From a virus: DNA of 31,789 bases. This document shows positions 26,751-31,789 of this stretch, in pieces. Numbering within the stretch: position 1 is the stretch's first letter; each line of letters begins with the position of its first letter. The stretch covers positions 1 to 31,789 of IMG/VR virus record IMGVR_UViG_3300042520_001441; one strand, written 5' to 3'. The position numbers were made by a program, and so were the translations under genes. The notes below the pieces were generated by a model. It did no database searches and was not told where the DNA came from. It worked only from the letters and a program-made list of their open reading frames with translations.

Positions 26751-27122
26751 ATGGAATATTACACGTTTGAAGGAGTTATCAAAGAGATTTTTGATACTCA
26801 AGAATTTAAAAACAATTTCAAGAAAAGAGAAGTTGTATTAGAAACAGAAGAGGATTATCCTCAATTAATAAAATTTGAGTTTACCGATGAAAATGGTATT
26901 AACAAATTAGATGACCATGCTGCTGGTGAAAAAGTTAAGATTGCTTTCTTACTAAAAGGTAGTGAATGGCAAGGTAAATATTTTACTAATTTAAGAGGTG
27001 TTGCAATTGCTTCATCAGAAGAACCAACTTCTACTGATAAACCTAAAAAAGACACTAAGAAAGATGTTTTGTCTTCAATGACAAAAGTTAACAATAACGA
27101 AGAAGATGAATTACCATTCTAA
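26751..27122 (+). CDS. DUF3127 OB-fold protein with SSB-like tail
   Basis: 123 aa. The N-terminal 85 residues (YYTFEGVIKEIFDTQEFK, KREVVLE, GEKVKIAFLLKGSEWQGKYF, NLRGVAI) match DUF3127, an OB-like family common in Bacteroidota and their phages. A disordered Lys/Thr linker follows, and the protein ends EEDELPF, which closely resembles the acidic DDDIPF tail by which SSB recruits replication and repair proteins. I infer a single-strand-binding-like replication factor. It has its own promoter, fitting an abundant protein. Confidence 0.82.
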   Translation: MEYYTFEGVIKEIFDTQEFKNNFKKREVVLETEEDYPQLIKFEFTDENGINKLDDHAAGEKVKIAFLLKGSEWQGKYFTNLRGVAIASSEEPTSTDKPKKDTKKDVLSSMTKVNNNEEDELPF

Positions 27123-27124
27123 TC

Positions 27125-27478
27125 ATGAGTGTAGTTAAATTTGAATTGAAAGAAGAACACGTAAAGTTGTTAAAATATTTACGTTGGAGTAAATCAAAAG
27201 AACTTATTGTTAATATTTCTGATGATGAAGATTCTGTTCCATTTGGTTTTGATACTATCTATGAAGCAATAGATACAATATTAAACGGTAAACCAGAAGG
27301 GTTTGACCCATTTGAAGCAGATGATGTTATTGAATATAGTGATGAACAAAAAGCTGAATGGGATAAATTATATGATGAGTTGCCAACAGCATTAGATGTC
27401 ATATTACATAATCAATCATTTGATTTGGGGCGTTATAAGACCAAGTATCATGACAGAAACTGGAAAAAGATGAATTAA
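27125..27478 (+). CDS. Hypothetical acidic protein
   Basis: 117 aa starting 2 bp after the DUF3127 stop. It begins MSVVKFELKEEHVKLLKYL, carries acidic stretches (NISDDEDSVPFGFD and FEADDVIEYSDEQK) and ends DRNWKKMN. No family recognised. Co-transcription with the SSB-like gene suggests a replication-linked role. Its stop codon lies inside the terminator stem. Confidence 0.7.
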   Translation: MSVVKFELKEEHVKLLKYLRWSKSKELIVNISDDEDSVPFGFDTIYEAIDTILNGKPEGFDPFEADDVIEYSDEQKAEWDKLYDELPTALDVILHNQSFDLGRYKTKYHDRNWKKMN

Positions 27479-27493
27479 TTTTCATCTTTTTTT
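27464..27493 (+). terminator. Terminator overlapping stop codon and next promoter
   Basis: AAAAAGATGAA pairs with TTCATCTTTTT around TTAATT, followed by a T-run. It includes the last codons of the preceding gene, and its T-run touches the TTTG (27491-27494) of the following promoter. Confidence 0.8.
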
Positions 27494-27522
27494 GTTTATA
27501 TGAAATATTATTCATACATTTG
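27491..27522 (+). promoter_or_regulatory. Promoter of the Prs operon
   Basis: TTTG at 27491-27494, 20-nt gap, TACATTTG at 27515-27522; ATG at 27546. Confidence 0.77.
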
Positions 27523-27545
27523 TAGAAACTAAAAAATAAATAAAT

Positions 27546-27737
27546 ATGAAAAATGTAAAAAGTTACTGTATCATAAAGAAAGTGGTACAATCAAATGGGA
27601 AAACATTAAACGTGCTAATGTTAGATATTAACACTGAAGTATTGGAATTCGATAATTTACAAGATGCTGAAAAATTTGCTGCATTGATGACACAAAACTC
27701 TGACTCTGGTTGGGAATACATCGTAAAAGAAATATAA
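27546..27737 (+). CDS. Small hypothetical protein upstream of prs
   Basis: 63 aa, starting MKNVKSYCIIKKVVQSNGK, with LNVLMLDINTEVLEFDN and an end SGWEYIVKEI. A small beta-alpha fold is likely. It starts directly after the promoter and A-rich leader and ends 1 nt before prs. No family recognised. Confidence 0.65.
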   Translation: MKNVKSYCIIKKVVQSNGKTLNVLMLDINTEVLEFDNLQDAEKFAALMTQNSDSGWEYIVKEI

Positions 27738-27738
27738 T

Positions 27739-28785
27739 ATGAATCAATCGTTATTATTTACCTTAGATGGTAAAACAGAATTGGCTGAAGCCATTATTGA
27801 CTCTGCTAATTTATTTAGCACGGAACATGAAATTAGTTTAGGTTATTTAAACAAACAAAAATTCTCCGATGGTGAGTTATGTGTTGATTTCACTGACTCA
27901 GTTAGAGGTAAATCAGTGTTTTTGTTATCTAGTCCAAACACATCAGATGCAATCATCAACTTAGCATTGGCTATTGATGCTGCAAAACGTGGTGGTGCTA
28001 AAGAGATTATACCTATCTTACCATATTTCCCATATGCTAGACAAGATAAGAAAGACCAAAGCAGAGGACCAATTGGTGCTAAGGTTATGGCTGAAATTAT
28101 TGAACAACGTGGTGCAACATCAGTAATCACTTTTGATTTACACGCTGACCAGATACAAGGGTTCTTTAATATACCAGTTACACACATTGAAGGTAAGCAT
28201 GTTTTCGACAGTTACATCAACGATACTATCAAAAACTTTACTGGTGGTGAAGTTGTATTGTGTGGACCAGATGCTGGTTCTGGTAAACGTGTTAAACGTA
28301 TGCGTGACCAAATCAATAAAAGATATGGTGTTAACCTAAACATTGTCATGATTGACAAAACTAGGAAAAAAGCCAACGTGATTGATGAAATGATTATTAT
28401 TGGTGATGTTAAAGGTAAACATGTTATCATATTGGATGATATGGTTGATACTGCTGGTACGTTATGTAAAGCTGCTGAAGTATTGAAAGATGCTGGTGCG
28501 TTGACTGTAAGGGCGATAATTGCACATGGTGTGTTATCTGGGCCAGCAGTTGAACGAATTGGTGAAAGTAAATTAGCTGAATTAGTAATAAGTGATTCAT
28601 TACCAATGAAAGATGCTAAAGAATTATGTCATAAAGAATTTAATGAAACAAAATGTCATCATATTATAAAAGGGTGCGAGAAAACAACTGTTATTAGTGT
28701 AGCACAACAAATTGGGATGGGAGTTTCTGCATCAATCAATAAACTAAGCTACGAAGCATTAAAATCAATTAAAGCAGTATATTAA
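27739..28785 (+). CDS. prs: Ribose-phosphate pyrophosphokinase (PRPP synthetase)
   Basis: 348 aa. Makes PRPP from ribose 5-phosphate and ATP, the co-substrate that NadV needs. Motifs: PYFPYARQDKKDQ, ITFDLHADQIQGFF (about residue 131), CGPDAGSGKRVKRM (about 177) and VIILDDMVDTAGTLCKAAEVL, the PRPP loop (about 232). Active-site residues are present. It is about 30 residues longer than the typical enzyme; the extra length includes the C-terminal LSYEALKSIKAVY. It forms a separate operon from nadV/nadM but completes the same pathway. Confidence 0.96.
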   Translation: MNQSLLFTLDGKTELAEAIIDSANLFSTEHEISLGYLNKQKFSDGELCVDFTDSVRGKSVFLLSSPNTSDAIINLALAIDAAKRGGAKEIIPILPYFPYARQDKKDQSRGPIGAKVMAEIIEQRGATSVITFDLHADQIQGFFNIPVTHIEGKHVFDSYINDTIKNFTGGEVVLCGPDAGSGKRVKRMRDQINKRYGVNLNIVMIDKTRKKANVIDEMIIIGDVKGKHVIILDDMVDTAGTLCKAAEVLKDAGALTVRAIIAHGVLSGPAVERIGESKLAELVISDSLPMKDAKELCHKEFNETKCHHIIKGCEKTTVISVAQQIGMGVSASINKLSYEALKSIKAVY

Positions 28786-28913
28786 TGAGTAAAAATAATT
28801 TTGACAACACAACGCTATTACAAATAGCATTGGTTGGTGGTATTGTAACCCTAGCAGCATTGGGTGTGAATGGTTGGGGTTGGTTAGTTTTCGCACTAGT
28901 ATTAACATTATAA
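28785..28913 (+). CDS. 42-aa single-span membrane protein
   Basis: ATG overlapping the prs stop by 1 nt (TAATG), 42 codons to TAA. A polar N-terminus MSKNNFDNTTLLQ is followed by one long hydrophobic segment with GGIVTLAALGVNGWGWL and FALVLTL. A small inner-membrane protein; role unknown. Confidence 0.6.
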   Translation: MSKNNFDNTTLLQIALVGGIVTLAALGVNGWGWLVFALVLTL

Positions 28914-28924
28914 AAAATAAAAAT

Positions 28925-29812
28925 ATGTCACATTTCGCAGTATTAGTTATCGGTGATAACGTTGAAGAACAATTGGCTAAATACGATGAAAGCATTGAAA
29001 TGCCAAGGTATGTTAAACATACAAAAGAAGAATTGATTGTTGAAGAAAAACAATCAATTGAAGAGTATAAGAATGGTACTTATGCTCAATATTTAGCAGA
29101 CCCAGTTAAGTATGCTGAGAATGTTAATAATGAAAATCATTTGAAGTATGTATCAGAAGAGTTTCCTAAGAAATTGGAAATGAATGATGAGGAAATTTAC
29201 CAACAAGCTATCAAATACTATGAAGAAGAATATTTAGGTCCAGATGGTGAAGTATATTCAACATATAACCCAGATTCTAAATGGGATTGGTATGAAGTAG
29301 GTGGTCGTTATGCTGGTCGTATTGCAGTGAAAGATGGTGTTGAAATTGATGAACCTAATTTCTCATGGGGTTGGCAAGAAGAAGATAAAGAAAAAGTAAT
29401 TGCTGAAGGTTATAAAACTGATTCAGCATACGTTGGAGATATTGATTTCTCTAAAATGCACAGAACTGAAGAAGATTACAATGAAGCTTTGCGTTATTGG
29501 GAACTAATTGTTGAAGGTGCTAAACCTAAAAACGAAGATGAAACAAACCAAGTTAAATGGAATTGGTATAAACCAGAGTATTACACTGAAAGATACAAAG
29601 ATAAAGAAACGTATGCTAAATGTAATTCTTCATTCTCTATGTGGGCTGTTGTGAAAGATGGTGTGTGGTATGAGAAAGGTCAAATGGGTTGGTGGGCTAT
29701 GTCCAATGAAACGCATGATGAAGCTTTGGATTGGGAAATGAATTTCTATGATAGATTCATCAAAGATTTACCAGAAGATACATTAATCACAGTTGTTGAT
29801 TGTCACATTTAA
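28925..29812 (+). CDS. Conserved phage protein with SKWDWY-GGR motif
   Basis: 295 aa from ATG 28925, after an A-rich leader; the frame is open upstream to 28874, but that overlaps the preceding membrane ORF. The N-terminus MSHFAVLVIGDNVEEQL and the motif NPDSKWDWYEVGGRYAGRI (about residues 117-135), followed by FSMWAVVKDGVWYEKGQMGW, are typical of a family widespread in phages and prophages. Its function is not established. Acidic overall, without signal or membrane segments. Confidence 0.78.
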   Translation: MSHFAVLVIGDNVEEQLAKYDESIEMPRYVKHTKEELIVEEKQSIEEYKNGTYAQYLADPVKYAENVNNENHLKYVSEEFPKKLEMNDEEIYQQAIKYYEEEYLGPDGEVYSTYNPDSKWDWYEVGGRYAGRIAVKDGVEIDEPNFSWGWQEEDKEKVIAEGYKTDSAYVGDIDFSKMHRTEEDYNEALRYWELIVEGAKPKNEDETNQVKWNWYKPEYYTERYKDKETYAKCNSSFSMWAVVKDGVWYEKGQMGWWAMSNETHDEALDWEMNFYDRFIKDLPEDTLITVVDCHI

Positions 29813-29824
29813 AAAAAAAACATT

Positions 29825-30055
29825 ATGAGTGAAGAAAAAGAATATAAAGACGAAACATTCGTTTTGAGTGCTGCACAACACAAAAAGTACGATGAATGGA
29901 GGAAAGAAAAGAATGAAAAGGATGGGGAAGTATATGTAGGTGCCATTGGTGGTGCCTACTCCTTTTGTTTCACACCAACTGGATTGGGTGATATGGTAGT
30001 TGTTAAGTGTGCTGATGGTACACAATTAGATTTAACAGAATACGAATATTGGTGA
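29825..30055 (+). CDS. Small hypothetical protein
   Basis: 76 aa, starting MSEEKEYKDETFVLS, with a Lys/Glu-rich helix (KYDEWRKEKNEKDGE) and a beta-rich second half (GAIGGAYSFCFTPTGLGD, VVVKCADG). The length and the GGAYSF-FTPTGLG pattern recall short phage proteins, but I cannot name a family. It ends 2 nt before the sigma-factor ATG. Confidence 0.66.
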   Translation: MSEEKEYKDETFVLSAAQHKKYDEWRKEKNEKDGEVYVGAIGGAYSFCFTPTGLGDMVVVKCADGTQLDLTEYEYW

Positions 30056-30057
30056 TT

Positions 30058-30600
30058 ATGAATGATAATGAATTATTTTGTGCTTGTGTAAAAGGTAATA
30101 CACAAGCACAAGGTTTATTATATGAAAAATATAATAAACATCTATTTAACATTTGTTTAAGATACCTAGGTAATGAATATGACGCTGATGATTGTCTTCA
30201 AGATGGGTTTTTACATATTTTAAACAAGTTAACTAAAATGGATGCCACAACTAATATTAAATTAAATGGTTGGTTAAGTGTGGTAATGAAAAACTATACA
30301 TTAGATGTGTTAAGAAAGAAAAAGAATGAAATGTCATTTGAATCAGTTGAATATTTTACAACTGAAGTAGTTGATGAAGAGGAGTTTATGGTTTCTATTT
30401 CGCAAAATACATTATTAGAATTAATAAATAATTTATCACCACAATTTAAGAAAGTGTTTGAAATGTATGCTATTGATGAATTACCACATAAAGATATTGC
30501 AAAAGAATTAGGTATTAGTGAGAGTACATCTAAGACTAATTACCATAGAGCAAGAAAAAAATTAAAAAAAGCTTTATTTCATTTGGATATTATAAATTAA
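30058..30600 (+). CDS. ECF-type RNA polymerase sigma factor
   Basis: 180 aa from ATG 30058; an in-frame TTG at 30049 is less likely. Sigma region 2: AQGLLYEKYNKHLFNICLRY, then DADDCLQDGFLHILNKL and LNGWLSVVMKNYTLDVLRKK (-10 recognition side). Region 4: LINNLSPQFKKVFEMYAID then HKDIAKELGISESTSKTNYH and RARKKLKKAL (-35 helix-turn-helix). No anti-sigma gene is adjacent. It may redirect host RNA polymerase to late or middle phage promoters; the TAnnTTTG promoters in this window look like host primary-sigma sites, so its own targets probably lie elsewhere. Confidence 0.9.
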   Translation: MNDNELFCACVKGNTQAQGLLYEKYNKHLFNICLRYLGNEYDADDCLQDGFLHILNKLTKMDATTNIKLNGWLSVVMKNYTLDVLRKKKNEMSFESVEYFTTEVVDEEEFMVSISQNTLLELINNLSPQFKKVFEMYAIDELPHKDIAKELGISESTSKTNYHRARKKLKKALFHLDIIN

Positions 30601-30629
30601 ATTAGTATTTTAGGGTAAAATATTTAATT

Positions 30630-31789
30630 ATGAAATTTAAAGAATTAACGGATGAAGTAATCGAAAAAGCAAGACAAATCTACACTGATAAAAGTATCAG
30701 TTGGGACAATAGAATGTCACTGTTAACAAATTTACTTGGTCGTTCAGAAAGAACTGTTCGCAAATGGTGTTCAGAGAAACTAGGGTTTAAAGAAAAAGCT
30801 GAAGTAGAACCAGAACAATACACCCAAGCAAAAAGCAAAGTGTTTGATAAAGAAAAGAAAAGATTTATCATTACATGGGCCCAAAACAACACTCCAATAC
30901 ATGCTAAATTTCTTAAAAACATTGAGAAATATGCTGAATTTATTGAAGCTGACATTCATGTTATTGCTGGACGATATAAAAACCCTACTAGTGTATGGTC
31001 TGCTGAACAAGAAAATGAAGAGTTTTGGGATGAAAGAGTTGTAAAATACTTAGATGCTAACAGACATGATATACACAAATATTTGTCTATATTATCTGAT
31101 ATTAAAATACCACCTACAGCGGTTAACCCTATGACTGGTATGCAAGCATTAAGTGGTGTCAATTCATGTGTTTTTGGTAGCCCTAAAGTGCAAATGGAGA
31201 TGATTCCAGTGTTAGATGGTAACGCACCTAAAATGATGTTAACAACTGGTGCTGTAACGATGCAAAACTATACTGATTCAAAATCTGGTAAAGTTGGTGA
31301 GTTTCACCACACATTTGGTTTTGTTGTTGTTGAAATCAAAGATGATGAAATATTCTTTGTTAGACAAGTAACTGCTGATGATAAGAATGGTAACTTTTCA
31401 GACTTATATTATAGAGTTGAAAATGGATTAATAAAACCTATTAAAACAATGGAAGCCATCATATTAGGTGATTTACATTGTGGTCATCATGACATAGATG
31501 TGTTGAACACAACAATTAATATGATGTATAAAATATTACCTAAACACGTAATATTACATGACGTATTTGATGGAGATTCTATTAGTCATCACCAAATGAA
31601 AGACCCATTTGTTCAATATGGTAAAGAAGTGCAAGGTACTAATGATTTAGGTAAGGAAATCGATGATATGATGGTTATATTAGATAACTTTAAAGAGTTT
31701 GAAAATGTAGTTATTGTTCGTTCAAACCATGATGACTTTGTTGACCGATGGTTAAAGAATGAAGATTGGAAAAAACAACCTACATTTAA
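30630..31789 (+). CDS. Phosphoesterase, 3'-truncated by window end
   Basis: 386 codons are visible and the frame is still open at the last base. Residues about 25-50 resemble a helix-turn-helix (NLLGRSERTVRKWCSEKLG). A charged middle region follows. Near residue 275 a metallophosphoesterase core begins: ILGDLHCGHHD (GDxH), then VILHDVFDGDSISHH and VVIVRSNHDDFVDRWL (NHD). This DNA-binding plus phosphoesterase layout resembles large phage enzymes such as T5 A1-like proteins, an analogy from motifs only. The C-terminal part lies outside the window. Confidence 0.75.
   Translation, partial: MKFKELTDEVIEKARQIYTDKSISWDNRMSLLTNLLGRSERTVRKWCSEKLGFKEKAEVEPEQYTQAKSKVFDKEKKRFIITWAQNNTPIHAKFLKNIEKYAEFIEADIHVIAGRYKNPTSVWSAEQENEEFWDERVVKYLDANRHDIHKYLSILSDIKIPPTAVNPMTGMQALSGVNSCVFGSPKVQMEMIPVLDGNAPKMMLTTGAVTMQNYTDSKSGKVGEFHHTFGFVVVEIKDDEIFFVRQVTADDKNGNFSDLYYRVENGLIKPIKTMEAIILGDLHCGHHDIDVLNTTINMMYKILPKHVILHDVFDGDSISHHQMKDPFVQYGKEVQGTNDLGKEIDDMMVILDNFKEFENVVIVRSNHDDFVDRWLKNEDWKKQPTF

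Overview
The window reads as part of a large, low-GC, virulent bacteriophage genome infecting a member of the Bacteroidota (Flavobacterium-like host). Support: nearly all genes lie on the plus strand with 1-30 bp gaps or short overlaps; Shine-Dalgarno sequences are absent and starts follow A-rich leaders; at least twelve promoters match the Bacteroidota sigma form (TTG or TTTG, a 20-nt gap, then TAnnTTTG); and tRNA genes are mixed with nucleotide-metabolism enzymes and many small proteins of unknown function. No capsid, tail or polymerase gene is in the window, so the phage assignment rests on gene content and layout.

Layout. 1-876: end of a DGQHR/ParB-like gene. 880-1400 and 2270-2862: first tRNA array, split by a strongly promoted coiled-coil gene. 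2863-9531: a hypothetical gene, then a cassette of two coiled-coil proteins, a substrate-binding/OmpA fusion, an ABC permease and an ABC ATPase, followed by small genes including an HExxH protein. 9605-10655: a membrane/UVR-motif protein and a 31-aa mini-gene with its own promoter and terminator. 10800-12011: second tRNA array. 12043-19229: accessory genes (GP88-like, PD-(D/E)XK-like nuclease, hotdog thioesterase, DHFR, YqeY, DUF3307, metallophosphoesterase, AAA+ ATPase). 19295-28785: a NAD+/ADP-ribose region (NMN adenylyltransferase-Nudix, SLOG, NadV, NADAR, macro domain, two HAD-like proteins, dCMP deaminase, lipoprotein, sirtuin, DUF3127, PRPP synthetase). 28925-31789: conserved phage protein, ECF-type sigma factor, and the start of a phosphoesterase that runs off the window.

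The most unusual content is in the tRNA arrays. Two tRNAs appear circularly permuted (3' half upstream of 5' half). Two others are in normal order but interrupted by about 50 nt. All four, plus a 62-nt element carrying a lone tRNA-Lys-like anticodon arm, share one core: a 7-8-bp helix whose 3' strand is followed directly by TTCAGCAA or a close variant, and whose 5' strand is usually preceded by an A-run. The insertion point is the 5' strand of the anticodon stem. I know of no described intron class of this size and shape, and I read it as a candidate new RNA-processing element.

The metabolic genes fit together. Prs makes PRPP, NadV makes NMN from nicotinamide and PRPP, and the NMNAT-Nudix protein makes NAD+: a NARP2-type NAD+ rebuilding route that phages use against NAD+-depleting defences. 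The SLOG, NADAR, macro and Sir2 proteins interleaved with it suggest that ADP-ribose derivatives are also sensed or cleared.
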